Below, one piece after another: positions 24,753 to 33,991 of a stretch of DNA of 41,109 bases (position 1 is its first letter; each line of letters opens with the position of its first letter). Source of the stretch: Chitinispirillaceae bacterium (GTDB taxonomy: Bacteria; Fibrobacterota; Chitinivibrionia; Chitinivibrionales; Chitinispirillaceae); NCBI GenBank assembly GCA_016929595.1, contig JAFGIN010000149.1:1-41109 (forward strand), written 5' to 3'. A program made the position numbers and the translations under genes. Under the pieces are notes generated by a model. The model was not told the origin of the DNA. It made no database searches and saw nothing but the letters and a program-made list of their open reading frames with translations.

Positions 24753-26091
24753 TGATGGTCTCCTGAAGTACTTCTGATGTGGTGTCTATCATAAAGTCAA
24801 TATCTTTTTCAGTGATAATAAAAGGAGGCATAAAGTAGATCGTATCTCCAAGCGGACGCAGCAGAAGACCGCGTGCTACTGCTTTATTTGAGAGTATATA
24901 AGAAAATCTGGACTCCACCGGAAGAGGTCTTTTTGATGCCTTGTCGGCAACGAGTTCCAATGCGGCACACATACCCAATGCACGGATGTCACCAACAATG
25001 TCAAACTTTTTGAAAACAGAGAGCTTTTCATGAAAATAGTGTATTTTTGTTTCAATTGATTGCGGGATGTGCATGGATGTGATCAGCTCAATAGTGGCAC
25101 ACGCTGCGGAAGCGGCAAGTGGATTTCCTGTAAATGTGTGGCCATGATTGAGAATACGGTTACTTTTATAATCCCCTTTGAATTCATCAAATATGAACTC
25201 TTTGACAACTGTTGCAGAGAGGGGGAGATACCCTCCCGTAAGTCCTTTGGCAATACACATGATATCAGGCACTTCCCCGGCATGTTCGCAGGCAAATAAC
25301 TTACCGGTGCGACCAAAACCCATTGCAACTTCATCGGCAATGGTGAGGACATTGTACTGTTTGCACAATGAGAATATACGTTTAAGTACCTTTGAAGGAT
25401 ATACCCGCATTCCGACCGCGCCCTGAACCATCGGTTCGAAAATACATGCTGCGATGTTTTTGTTGTGTTCCTGAAGAATTCTTTCAAGAGAGTCCATACA
25501 TTCACAATGACAATTCTCCGGTGTACAGTTGACCGGACATCGATAGCAATAGGGAGAATGTGCGAAGAGCTGTTTTTTGAACTGCTGATGAAACAGCGCA
25601 TGGTATTGGGGGATCATTCCAACGGACATTGCACCAAGGGTGTCACCGTGATACCCGCCTTCAAAGGAGACAAATACCGGACGTGTTTCACTGCGGAGTG
25701 CGTGGTATTGCATTGCAATTTTCAATGCGATTTCAACAGCGGTTGAACCATCATCAGAATAAAAAATTCTTGTGAGTTCAGAAGGAAGTATGTTTTTTAT
25801 CATTTCAGACAGGCGCAGTGATGGTTCAGAAATAAATCCGGCCATAATTACATGCTCTATTTTGTCGAGTTGCCGTCGGACCGCATTGGTGATATAGGGA
25901 TGATTATGACCGAGAATACTTACCCACCAGGAACCGACCGCATCGAGATATCGTTTGCCCTGATTGTCAATTATCCATACCCCCTCTCCTTTTTCAATTA
26001 CTATTGGAGGGTTTTCAAGAGTATCCCGGTAATAGCTGAATGGCATCCATAAATTGTCAAAATTATAACTTGATTTTTCTGCAGAAGGCAT
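24730..26091 (-). CDS. bioA: Adenosylmethionine--8-amino-7-oxononanoate aminotransferase
   Basis: 453 residues. PLP lysine Lys281 in 'IMCIAKGLTGGYLPLSAT'; 'LWMPFSYYRDT' and 'YLDAVGSWWVSILGHNHP' mark the BioA subfamily, along with 'FYSDDGSTAVEIALK' and 'FEGGYHGDTLGAMSVG'. A six-Cys segment (181-197, beginning YCYRCP) is an insert found in several BioA groups. It transfers an amino group to KAPA, giving DAPA. The amino terminus overlaps the bioD gene by 29 nt; the length of this overlap is acceptable because the first residues align with known BioA starts. Confidence 0.96.
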   Translation of the reverse strand: MPSAEKSSYNFDNLWMPFSYYRDTLENPPIVIEKGEGVWIIDNQGKRYLDAVGSWWVSILGHNHPYITNAVRRQLDKIEHVIMAGFISEPSLRLSEMIKNILPSELTRIFYSDDGSTAVEIALKIAMQYHALRSETRPVFVSFEGGYHGDTLGAMSVGMIPQYHALFHQQFKKQLFAHSPYCYRCPVNCTPENCHCECMDSLERILQEHNKNIAACIFEPMVQGAVGMRVYPSKVLKRIFSLCKQYNVLTIADEVAMGFGRTGKLFACEHAGEVPDIMCIAKGLTGGYLPLSATVVKEFIFDEFKGDYKSNRILNHGHTFTGNPLAASAACATIELITSMHIPQSIETKIHYFHEKLSVFKKFDIVGDIRALGMCAALELVADKASKRPLPVESRFSYILSNKAVARGLLLRPLGDTIYFMPPFIITEKDIDFMIDTTSEVLQETINECLTPL

Positions 26092-26752
26092 GTAAATCCT
26101 GTTCTTTCATACTGTTGAATCCGACCTCCAGAAGGGGACGCGGATAGATCTGTTTTTTTATAAAGTCCACATTGTCATGGTAAATATAATCAGTGTTGAT
26201 ATTGCGTGCATTATTCATAACAACACCCGCAAGCACGATAGAGCGGCTTTTGAGTATTTCAACTGACATGAGAGTGTGATTGATGGTTCCAAGATGAGGT
26301 GATGATACAAGAATGACAGGTAAGTTCAGCGCATTTATCAAATCCAGCATGTATTGTTTACTGTTCAAAGGTACCATGATCCCTCCCGCACCTTCAACGA
26401 TAATATTCATATCGTATGTTTTCAGTCGTGAATATGCAGCTGCAATAATCTCTATCGAGATGGGGTCAGATTTCTCTATTGATACCGCCAGATGTGGTGA
26501 ACAGGCGTTTTTAAAACGGTAGGGAAGGTGGTTTGATATGTCAAGGCATGGAGTTGCTTTTCCACTCATGACAAAATCATAATCCGGAGAGTGAAGGTTT
26601 CCCTTGTGATCTTCGCTGCATCCAGTCTGTACTGGTTTCATGTAGGTGGTCGGATGAGATTGGCTTAATGCATCAACAAGAAGACGTGATATCCAGGTTT
26701 TTCCAATATCGGTATCCGTACCGGTTACAAAATAACATTCAAGGGAACTCAT
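26063..26752 (-). CDS. bioD: Dethiobiotin synthetase
   Basis: 229 residues. The modified P-loop 'VTGTDTDIGKTW' (about 7-18) is diagnostic, followed by 'YMKPVQTGC' and 'IIVEGAGGIMVPLN'. It carboxylates DAPA to dethiobiotin with ATP and CO2. It is the second gene of the operon: its ATG shares one base with the bioC stop (TAATG) and its 3' end overlaps bioA by 29 nt. Nothing is missing from the catalytic set that I can see. Confidence 0.95.
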   Translation of the reverse strand: MSSLECYFVTGTDTDIGKTWISRLLVDALSQSHPTTYMKPVQTGCSEDHKGNLHSPDYDFVMSGKATPCLDISNHLPYRFKNACSPHLAVSIEKSDPISIEIIAAAYSRLKTYDMNIIVEGAGGIMVPLNSKQYMLDLINALNLPVILVSSPHLGTINHTLMSVEILKSRSIVLAGVVMNNARNINTDYIYHDNVDFIKKQIYPRPLLEVGFNSMKEQDLHAFCRKIKL

Positions 26753-27540
26753 TATGAATCTGCCTCCAGTTTTGCACGACCGATAACTGATTGATAGGTT
26801 AATGGAACTCCTCTTCCGGTAGCGCAGGTTGATTCCAGTACCTTACAGAAGGTGTGAAGTTGATTTCTGGTCATTGACTTTTCTGCTATTGCGGTACTTC
26901 CTATAGCGCTGAGACTCCTGAGGAGTTCGCGTGCAGATGGAAAATATACGATTTCTTTATCTGTGGTTAGTGAAAATTCTTTGAATGAATATTTTTCAAG
27001 AAGTTTTGAGATCTGTTCCGGATCGGGAAGGGAAATCGGGTCTGACATCCCGGCGCTTTTTCGTGCCTTTGAAAGCTCCTGGAATGAACCGGTTGTAAAA
27101 ATTGAAAAGAAAAACATTCCGTTTCTCTTTAAAATCCTCCCAAGATCAGAAAAAAAAGAATCAAGATTATATACCCATTGAAGAACGCTGGTGGTGATGA
27201 TTCCATCAAAAGAACTGTTTTTAAACGGCAGCCTCTCTATATCTGCGTTAATCAGTTTAATCGAACAGTTGTTCTTTTGCTGTAGAATCAAAGATTGAAA
27301 AGCGATATCGATTCCTGCAAAGGTAGTTGATGTAAATGATTGCCGGAGATCACTAAGTAAGCGACCTGTGCCACAACCGAGGTCACCCCAGAGGCCTTGA
27401 GGTTTTTCTTTGAAAATCTGCTCCCTGAGAACCTCCTGATATCTCCTCTGGACCTCTGCGTATTGATCATATCTGGACGCTTTCATACCGAATGATTGAG
27501 AGATACGCTTTTTTGAAGGAATTTTTACAGAACGGTGCAT
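26752..27540 (-). CDS. bioC: Malonyl-ACP O-methyltransferase
   Basis: 262 residues. A class I SAM methyltransferase: 'LWGDLGCGTGRLLSDL' is motif I, 'FDGIITTSVLQWVYN' matches the BioC 'SNLALQW' region, and 'FGMKASRYDQYAEVQRR' is the typical BioC opening. It methylates malonyl-ACP to start pimelate synthesis by disguising it for fatty-acid enzymes. It is the first gene of the operon, with the esterase that reverses the methylation encoded four genes on. The pathway from malonyl-ACP to biotin is therefore complete here apart from fatty-acid synthase steps. Confidence 0.93.
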   Translation of the reverse strand: MHRSVKIPSKKRISQSFGMKASRYDQYAEVQRRYQEVLREQIFKEKPQGLWGDLGCGTGRLLSDLRQSFTSTTFAGIDIAFQSLILQQKNNCSIKLINADIERLPFKNSSFDGIITTSVLQWVYNLDSFFSDLGRILKRNGMFFFSIFTTGSFQELSKARKSAGMSDPISLPDPEQISKLLEKYSFKEFSLTTDKEIVYFPSARELLRSLSAIGSTAIAEKSMTRNQLHTFCKVLESTCATGRGVPLTYQSVIGRAKLEADS

Positions 27541-27943
27541 TAGAACTACAAACCTTTTTTTAAAAAACCGATACTAAAAATAAATCGCAACGACTATCAA
27601 TGTATTGTTTTCCTGCTTTCGATTAAGTATTATATAAAATTCGCGCAGAATGCCGGTTTAGAGGTAAATTTCCGGCACTTTGGTTATAAGGGAGAAGAGA
27701 CCGGTAACAGTTTGTATAAAAAAATATTGAAGTCTGATGAGTAGTATCAAAAAATCTATAGTGATGAAATGATTTGAACCAGATTCAGGTTAAGCGTTTT
27801 AGTATATTTCAGGTACCTGATACCGGGTAAAGCAATTGTACCAAGTATTGAAAGGAATGATCCGTTTGCACGTAGTACAAAAAAGATGCTTGAGTACATT
27901 TTACTGTAATAAATTCTCAGATCGATTTTCGGGTATATATAAA
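27541..27943. other. Divergent intergenic region upstream of bioC
   Basis: About 400 nt between bioC and the first convincing start of the next gene (27944). I looked for the known biotin operators: the BirA type TTGTAAACC/GGTTTACAA, the BioR TTATMKATAA type and the BioQ type. I see no convincing match. The sequence up to 27943 is open in the frame of the downstream gene from a TTG at 27836, but that extension lacks a signal peptide and is not called as coding. Confidence 0.5.
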
Positions 27944-28966
27944 ATGGGTTTGCAGTTTGGGTTATTGCTGCTGGTGTTTAATAATTTATTACTGGCTGGT
28001 AATTACCTGGGTAATCATAAAATTTCATCAGTGTGCGATACAGCACAAAAGCTTCTTGTCAGGCAGAAATATAAACAGGCAAGTCGCCTGCTTCAGGATC
28101 ATCTTAAATGTAAGCCAGACGATATCGATGCTCTTTACCTTTCTTTTGCTGTTGAACAGACACGCATACTGGATTTTGAGTCCTATTTAGTAGATGGAAA
28201 AAAGTATCAGGCACGTGCTGAGAGTCTCAGGGCTGTTTTCGAAAAACGTCTTCCAGCGCTTCACGGGGAAGATTCTCTGGTTTGTCTTTTTTATCTTGCA
28301 AATGTCTACGGGGGATTGAGTATTGTTCAGGCAAAGACGGGAAACTGGTTTGATGCAGTCAAGAATGCCGTGCCATCAGTTGCGCTTCTCAAAGAGGTTC
28401 GCCAATTACAATCAGACTTTTATGCTGCATATCTAGGGCTAGGTGTGTTTAATTACTACCTTAAAAACAGTTTTAAATGGCTGCCATTCATCGATGAAAA
28501 AGAGGATGATCTCAAGACGCTTCAATCCGCTCTGAAAGCATCATTTCCATATGATTACGCTGCAAAAAATACCCTATGCTGGATTCTGATCGAGAAGGAT
28601 CAGTACAAACGATCCGATTCTCTTGCTTTGTCGGTACTGAAAGAGATTCCTGATAATACTATATTTTATCGTATACGATTGATGATCGCATTGTGGACAC
28701 AGCAGTATCAGACTGCACTTATAATGGCTGATAAATTTATAAAATTAACACTGGAACGTGAGAACAGAAACTGGTCAGATCTTGTTGCCGGATATTCGGT
28801 GTTAATTGATGCATACGAGGCAACCGGGAATTTCGCTTCAATGAACAGTTCAATAAACAGATTGCTTCAGATCGATATACCTCAGGAATATGTTTCAATA
28901 CCTCAAGTGAAGAAAAGCCTGAAAAAAATAAATGATAAAAAGCAGAAATATAAAAATGCGAAATAA
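27944..28966 (+). CDS. Exported helical-repeat (TPR-like) protein
   Basis: About 340 residues from the ATG at 27944, chosen because a signal peptide follows at once ('GLQFGLLLLVFNNLLLAGNY'). The remainder is alpha-helical with TPR-like pairs: 'AQKLLVRQKYKQASRLLQDH', 'DIDALYLSFAVEQTRILDFE' and 'AAKNTLCWILIEKDQYKRSD'. A central 'AYLGLGVFNYYL' segment is also seen in a set of bacterial exported TPR proteins. It probably acts as a periplasmic scaffold. Its 3' end overlaps the start of the Wzi-like barrel gene, suggesting that the two work together at the outer membrane, perhaps for polysaccharide. No enzymatic motif is visible. Confidence 0.7.
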   Translation: MGLQFGLLLLVFNNLLLAGNYLGNHKISSVCDTAQKLLVRQKYKQASRLLQDHLKCKPDDIDALYLSFAVEQTRILDFESYLVDGKKYQARAESLRAVFEKRLPALHGEDSLVCLFYLANVYGGLSIVQAKTGNWFDAVKNAVPSVALLKEVRQLQSDFYAAYLGLGVFNYYLKNSFKWLPFIDEKEDDLKTLQSALKASFPYDYAAKNTLCWILIEKDQYKRSDSLALSVLKEIPDNTIFYRIRLMIALWTQQYQTALIMADKFIKLTLERENRNWSDLVAGYSVLIDAYEATGNFASMNSSINRLLQIDIPQEYVSIPQVKKSLKKINDKKQKYKNAK

Positions 28967-30578
28967 TAAGTATTTAAGATTAATTAAAATCGTTATTGTT
29001 GCTCTGACTGTTAATACTTATGGAGCTTATGATCCGAACCTTAGACACAACGATGCTGTAACAGGCTTTTTGCGGCGGATGGATGCACTTCAGACACCTT
29101 TTTCTGAACTGACGTTACTGCCATTACGATATCAGACTGTTTTCCACTATTGCACCAGTGGTGTTGACACTATGAAGTTGACTCTACAGGAGATTCAAAT
29201 TCGAAAGTTGCTTTTAAGTTATATTGACCCGACAATAGGGATGATAACATGGAATAATGAACAGAAAGATATCAATTTCAGGGTACATCTTTCTTTAACA
29301 GGTGATATAAACGCTCATGTCGGAGATGGTGCAGGTGCTACAGTAAAAGGGATCATTAGCCCATCAATGACGGGGAATCTTGGCAGAATCTCATTTTATT
29401 CCGGAATTGATGTCTGGACAGAGTATAATTCTGATGTAAAATACCGACAAAGCTCCTATCAACCCTATGATGGAATTCCATATAATCTTTATGGAAGAAA
29501 AACCGATTCTGCATCAGTACGCTCTTCAGATCTTCCCCGTGGTGGTATCAATTACGATGCGGGTGCTGTGAAAATCCAGGCAGCAATCGATTATCTGAGA
29601 ACCGGTCCGACAGTTTACTATCCGTTAACACTCTCCGGCGTTGCACCACCCATTACTTATCTGAAAACGGATCTTGATCTGAGTATTATACAGTACAGTC
29701 ATCTTGCTGGTATGCTACGTTCACAGAAGGATAAACCAAAGTACATCTATTTCCATCGACTCAGTTCGTTTTTATTCAAGAAGAAACTACTTCTGGGTAT
29801 CAATGAGGTAATAATTAACGGAAGCACGACCGATCAATACCTGGGAGACTATAACATGTTAGATCCAGGAAATTATCAGAACCGATCATGGGAACTGGTT
29901 TATCTGATTCCTTTTGTACCTTTTAAATTTGTCGAACATTATGCCGGTGACAGAGACAATGCGGCGCTTTCAATGGATATGACATTGTGGTGGCCGGAGA
30001 GGTTTCGCTGGTATGGAGAGTTGTTTTTTGATGATATTCTCGCTCCATGGAAAATCTTTTCTAATGATTGGGGAAACAAGTGGGCGCTTACCTGTGGTAT
30101 GCAGTATTTCGGGTCGATAAAAGGGATGAATTTTGAGAGTACACTGGAATATTCGCATGTGGAACCATGGGTATACACACACTTCTATGGCGGAAGTCAT
30201 CAATACACCCATTTTGACAAATGTCTTGGATCGCCGCTAGGCCCCAATTCACAGGGTTTTACAGCACATTTTCAGTTAACGGTTTCTCCAAAACATATCG
30301 CAGGGTTTGGTCTCTGGTATCAGGCTTCTAATTCGACAGTTCGTGGAGGATCAATAAACGATATTTTTCAGTATTCCGACAAATCTGACAGTACAGCATT
30401 TCACGATTCTGAAACGAAACATTTTTTAGGGAAAGGGACAACGTCATATTTTGGTCCCATTGTAACCTATTCTTTTAATCCATTTGGCAGATTTCAGATT
30501 CAATTGAGATATGAACTGGATCTCATTGAAGACCCGGGGGACTCCCGCTTTTTCTGTAATGGTGGTTTTGTGTTTTAG
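28956..30578 (+). CDS. Outer membrane barrel, Wzi-like capsule assembly family
   Basis: About 540 residues, starting at ATG 28956 (an ATG at 28932 would add eight residues); signal peptide ends near 'NTYGAYDPN'. The order of features fits the capsule-assembly Wzi family: 'KYIYFHRLSSFLFKKKLLLG' with 'INEVIINGS', 'DRDNAALSMDMTLWW', 'WYGELFFDDILAPWK', and an alternating-strand C-terminal part ending in an aromatic ('GGFVF'). Wzi holds polysaccharide at the cell surface. The glycosyltransferase/flippase genes 4.5 kb further on could supply the polymer, but the two sets are not adjacent. It overlaps the TPR-like gene by 11 nt. Confidence 0.72.
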   Translation: MRNNKYLRLIKIVIVALTVNTYGAYDPNLRHNDAVTGFLRRMDALQTPFSELTLLPLRYQTVFHYCTSGVDTMKLTLQEIQIRKLLLSYIDPTIGMITWNNEQKDINFRVHLSLTGDINAHVGDGAGATVKGIISPSMTGNLGRISFYSGIDVWTEYNSDVKYRQSSYQPYDGIPYNLYGRKTDSASVRSSDLPRGGINYDAGAVKIQAAIDYLRTGPTVYYPLTLSGVAPPITYLKTDLDLSIIQYSHLAGMLRSQKDKPKYIYFHRLSSFLFKKKLLLGINEVIINGSTTDQYLGDYNMLDPGNYQNRSWELVYLIPFVPFKFVEHYAGDRDNAALSMDMTLWWPERFRWYGELFFDDILAPWKIFSNDWGNKWALTCGMQYFGSIKGMNFESTLEYSHVEPWVYTHFYGGSHQYTHFDKCLGSPLGPNSQGFTAHFQLTVSPKHIAGFGLWYQASNSTVRGGSINDIFQYSDKSDSTAFHDSETKHFLGKGTTSYFGPIVTYSFNPFGRFQIQLRYELDLIEDPGDSRFFCNGGFVF

Positions 30579-30594
30579 CTTTTTGTTGATCCAT

Positions 30595-30623
30595 CGCAGG
30601 GGCACGATGCAAAGGCCCCTGCG
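30595..30623. terminator. Hairpin between convergent genes
   Basis: CGCAGGGGC (30595-30603) and GCCCCTGCG (30615-30623) pair perfectly over 9 GC-rich base pairs with an 11-nt loop, between the stops of the Wzi-like gene (30578) and the lipoprotein gene (30627). No T-run follows on either strand, so it may work with Rho or simply protect transcript ends. Confidence 0.6.
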
Positions 30624-30626
30624 GGG

Positions 30627-31055
30627 TTATCTGGCTTGAGCACCTGCAGCATCCAGGGCGGGTTTATTTTTAGGGTTACCGGAATTTTTCATAATCCAGG
30701 TATACTCTTTATAGCCACCAGGGAGACCGGAAAGAACGCAAAGTTTATTTTGTGCTTTCGAAAAATCCTCCTGGTAGCGAAGTCTGAGTGTCGGGTCTTT
30801 GGTTTTGAATGAATCAGCATATTTAAATGTCAGAGAATCCAGGAGGGGATTACATTTCATCCAGGCTTTCATCTGAATTTCTGAAATTAATGAATCAACC
30901 GGAGGAATAAACTTCTTCTCTTCAATTAGAGCTGACGCAGACTGAGGAGAGGGTTCTGATGATTTTGAACTGTTTGAGGGGCTTTTTTTCTGGCACAGGC
31001 ATAGAGAAAACAGTACCGCCAATATTACATTTAACAAGAGATACTTTTTAATCAA
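30627..31055 (-). CDS. Hypothetical lipoprotein
   Basis: 142 residues. Signal peptide 'YLLLNVILAVLFSLCLC' with the lipid-attachment Cys at about 19 or 21, followed by a Ser/Pro-rich linker (about 25-45) and a short helical domain holding two Cys (about 68 and 105). 'YTWIMKNSGNPKNKPALD' lies near the end. I recognise no family. It is a single gene, divergent from rsmA across a 104-nt spacer that must hold both promoters. Confidence 0.65.
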   Translation of the reverse strand: MIKKYLLLNVILAVLFSLCLCQKKSPSNSSKSSEPSPQSASALIEEKKFIPPVDSLISEIQMKAWMKCNPLLDSLTFKYADSFKTKDPTLRLRYQEDFSKAQNKLCVLSGLPGGYKEYTWIMKNSGNPKNKPALDAAGAQAR

Positions 31056-31159
31056 ACTTTTTCTCCTTTTTTTAACATTATTATAGTATATACTACAAAT
31101 CTACAATAGGAACATAAAAATGACCAGACTGTACTGGAAAAGAATATATCAGGAGTACT

Positions 31160-31942
31160 ATGCGACCTAAAAAATCGTATGGTCAGCATTTTTTAACCGC
31201 CCCATCATTTGCGAAAAGAATCGCAGATGCCGTTCCGGCATTACCGCAGGACAATGTGCTTGAGATCGGGCCTGGCCAGGGCGCATTAAGCATTTTTCTT
31301 GAGCAGCGGTTTCCAGGGTTTCATTGTGTTGAACTCGATACTGACGTTCTTGATATTTTGAAATCAAAGTTAAAAAGTGACAGGTATACCATACATACTA
31401 GTGATGTTCTTGCGTTTGATTTTTTTAAAGCCGGTTGTCCGCTGCATGTAACAGGCAATCTGCCCTATTCGATAGGCGCGATGATTATAAAAAAGACATT
31501 ATTATATGGAAATGATATTTTATCCTGTACTTTTATGGTGCAGCGTGAAGTGGCAGAGAGAATTGTCAGCGGACCCAATTCGAAAACAAATGGTTTTCTG
31601 TCTATTTTCTGTTCGTTTTTTGGCAAACCAAAACTTTTATTTCATGTTCCTCCAGGGGCGTTTTTTCCACGCCCAAAGGTGGATTCTTCAGTTTTTCAGA
31701 TAATTATCGATAAGGAGCTCGAAACAAAACTTCCCAGAGACCGGTGGAAACCTTTTTTTGCGTTTGTAACTAAAGGATTTACTTTCAGGCGAAAACAACT
31801 GATAAATGCCTTTTCAAGGAAGACTGAAGAGAAGGAGATGGTCGCATCCGTCCTTAAACAGTGTGGTATAGAACCTTCAGCACGTCCGGAAAACCTTGGT
31901 ATTGAAGAATGGCTGAGATTTTACAAAAAATTTTCCGAGTAA
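31160..31942 (+). CDS. rsmA: 16S rRNA (adenine1518-N6/1519-N6)-dimethyltransferase
   Basis: 260 residues. 'KKSYGQHFL' opening, SAM motif 'VLEIGPGQGALS' (33-44), catalytic 'NLPYSIG' (100-106), and the C-terminal 'FVTKGFTFRRKQLINAF' typical of KsgA/RsmA. AGGAG lies 4 nt before the ATG. It dimethylates two adjacent adenines near the 3' end of 16S rRNA during 30S assembly. Unusually, its 3' end overlaps by 34 nt the start of a large outer-membrane protein gene, so the housekeeping gene appears to lead a surface-protein operon. Confidence 0.96.
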   Translation: MRPKKSYGQHFLTAPSFAKRIADAVPALPQDNVLEIGPGQGALSIFLEQRFPGFHCVELDTDVLDILKSKLKSDRYTIHTSDVLAFDFFKAGCPLHVTGNLPYSIGAMIIKKTLLYGNDILSCTFMVQREVAERIVSGPNSKTNGFLSIFCSFFGKPKLLFHVPPGAFFPRPKVDSSVFQIIIDKELETKLPRDRWKPFFAFVTKGFTFRRKQLINAFSRKTEEKEMVASVLKQCGIEPSARPENLGIEEWLRFYKKFSE

Positions 31943-33990
31943 ATCGATACATCGGGTTCTGCGTTTCTGTCATATTTTTTCTGGCAGGGAGAAACATTGT
32001 TGCGCAAAGCAATGTTTGGCCGGACTATTTGAATGTGCCGGAGAATACAGATGAAGAGCAGCAGGGCGATTCAAGCTGGCTTAGATTTGATAACAGGCTT
32101 TCATGGTATGAAAAAGTGAACGAAACTAATACAATTGACTGGCGATTTGAGAATAAAAAGAACAGTTTTTCTCAGCAGAGTCACTATTTTTTAAAAATGG
32201 ATAATCGCGAATCCAGGGAACATTCGTATTCGCTACCTGGAAATTTTATGAGAAAAAACGTACTTGGCCCATCTGGCAAAATTGGTTTTGAATGGATACC
32301 TAAATTGAACTATAAAGTCAGAGATGACAGCAGCACATTTCATTCAACGGTTGATATTGGCCCTGTTGCTGAAGCGAAACTGTTTTCTGTGCCGATAAAT
32401 GTACGTACAGGTGTATCTACAGATGTATGGGAAGAGGCTATGGAGGGTAATAACATATTTTCTGTATTTGAAAATCAATCCTGGGATGCTGGTTACTATC
32501 TTGAGAGTGAATTTGGAGATTATAGTAAACCAGTTTTCAATATGCCGTTTTATTTCACATTAAGAGCTTCAGGACGTTCGATTCGCAATGCCGGCCTGGG
32601 ACTTGTCATGGGTAATGCACTTTATACCAAAGAAATAGGTTTGGGAGATTCGATTGTCATTCATATCAGTGATTCACTTTCAAATGGAAAGGAATCATAT
32701 TTAAATCAGGGAACAATGTTTACTACCTCACCCTGGCGAATTCTTCACAACTTTTCCATCACCGGAGGTATTAAGAGTGCGGAGCGTCTTGGATTTCGAC
32801 TTTTGGGATATTACAGATATAATTATCGAACAATAACATATCCTTCAGGAACTGATCTTTACAATGATATGAAAGGAAAGAACAATAAAGCAACTTTACT
32901 GCTTTCAACTCAGAACAGGTATTTTTTCAATTACAATGGCGGTATCGAACTCGGGTGGAATGATCAGGACTGGATGTATAAAAATAAGAATATCAAAACG
33001 CGGATTATTAAATCTGATGGAAACAATAATTCTCTGGTTGCCGCTGAAAATAGAGAAAAAATGCTTGCGACAGCTAATAATAAGGACAATCTGACATTTG
33101 CTGCAAACATGGAACACAATGTAATTGTACCGTTGTTTTACAAGTTTTCTCTTTATTACAATTTTCGAATTTTCAGAGAATCAAAAAAATATAGTAACTA
33201 TTATCTGTTGATTGATTATGGAAAAGCAGATACAATACGGAATCAGCTGGAAAGTGATGGCGTCGATAATTTTCATCACATCGAGCTTTCCCGCAGAGAT
33301 AGCAACAGTATGTTACAGGGCGGCATCTATTGTGATTATGGAAAAGTTGTAATGCATAATCTCCGTAAATCCCTGAGCGGGATCAGCAATATTCGAAAAA
33401 ATATGAAGATCGGTGGATTTGTATCACTTTCTTTAAATAAACTCTATCTGAGTGAGGAGCTGTTTTTTCAAGGTCAGAAATTCGATTATATCTTTAAAAA
33501 ATTACATACAGAGCCATCTGCAAGACCTCAGCAACAAAGGGATTTTTACTCCCTGCTTTCAAGCTCCTGGACTTTCAATGATAATGTTAAACTCGTTTGC
33601 AGCTGGAATGAACGATATGGTGATGATGGAAGGTGGTATGGGAAAGAATACGTTATTGACGAGGACGAAAGAAGTGATTACTATGCTATTCAGACAAAAA
33701 AGAACGACTACGCGATAACAATGCATATCGAAACGGCATTTACACATTTCAAAATTCTGGCTGGAGGAACATTCAGAGATACCTATAACAAAAGTTTTGA
33801 TGCTGATGATTCTATTTACGTACCTGTGCTGGAGGGATATCGGTACATACCATTTATTGAATGTGAAACAATGTTGTCGGGGTTTTATTTCAAATTTAAA
33901 ATAAAAAGAGATTTTAACACTGTTGATCCGGAACTGTGGAACAAATACAAAAACTGGGATTTTACTTTTTTAATGCAGAAGGAGTGGTGA
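31909..33990 (+). CDS. Large outer membrane beta-barrel protein
   Basis: 693 residues from an ATG inside the end of rsmA. A hydrophobic signal (about 13-30, ending NIVAQS) is followed by almost continuous amphipathic strands rich in Tyr, Asn and Ser, for example 'GFEWIPKLNYKVRD', 'LGFRLLGYYRYNYRTITYP' and 'MHIETAFTHFKILAGGTFRD'. The end, 'NWDFTFLMQKEW', carries aromatic residues as many barrels do. The family is not recognised; it may be specific to the phylum. Two small lipoprotein genes follow with almost no gap, which suggests one assembly or transport unit in the outer membrane. Confidence 0.7.
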   Translation: MAEILQKIFRVNRYIGFCVSVIFFLAGRNIVAQSNVWPDYLNVPENTDEEQQGDSSWLRFDNRLSWYEKVNETNTIDWRFENKKNSFSQQSHYFLKMDNRESREHSYSLPGNFMRKNVLGPSGKIGFEWIPKLNYKVRDDSSTFHSTVDIGPVAEAKLFSVPINVRTGVSTDVWEEAMEGNNIFSVFENQSWDAGYYLESEFGDYSKPVFNMPFYFTLRASGRSIRNAGLGLVMGNALYTKEIGLGDSIVIHISDSLSNGKESYLNQGTMFTTSPWRILHNFSITGGIKSAERLGFRLLGYYRYNYRTITYPSGTDLYNDMKGKNNKATLLLSTQNRYFFNYNGGIELGWNDQDWMYKNKNIKTRIIKSDGNNNSLVAAENREKMLATANNKDNLTFAANMEHNVIVPLFYKFSLYYNFRIFRESKKYSNYYLLIDYGKADTIRNQLESDGVDNFHHIELSRRDSNSMLQGGIYCDYGKVVMHNLRKSLSGISNIRKNMKIGGFVSLSLNKLYLSEELFFQGQKFDYIFKKLHTEPSARPQQQRDFYSLLSSSWTFNDNVKLVCSWNERYGDDGRWYGKEYVIDEDERSDYYAIQTKKNDYAITMHIETAFTHFKILAGGTFRDTYNKSFDADDSIYVPVLEGYRYIPFIECETMLSGFYFKFKIKRDFNTVDPELWNKYKNWDFTFLMQKEW

Positions 33991-33991
33991 T

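Noticed and set aside
25083-25601. 172-codon minus-strand frame within bioA
   Set aside because: Entirely overlaps an unmistakable BioA in another frame and has no protein-like features.
27541-27835. Possible BirA/BioR/BioQ operator upstream of bioC (for example TTGAACC with AGGTTAAG near 27773-27794)
   Set aside because: Arms do not align as a proper palindrome and match no known biotin operator.
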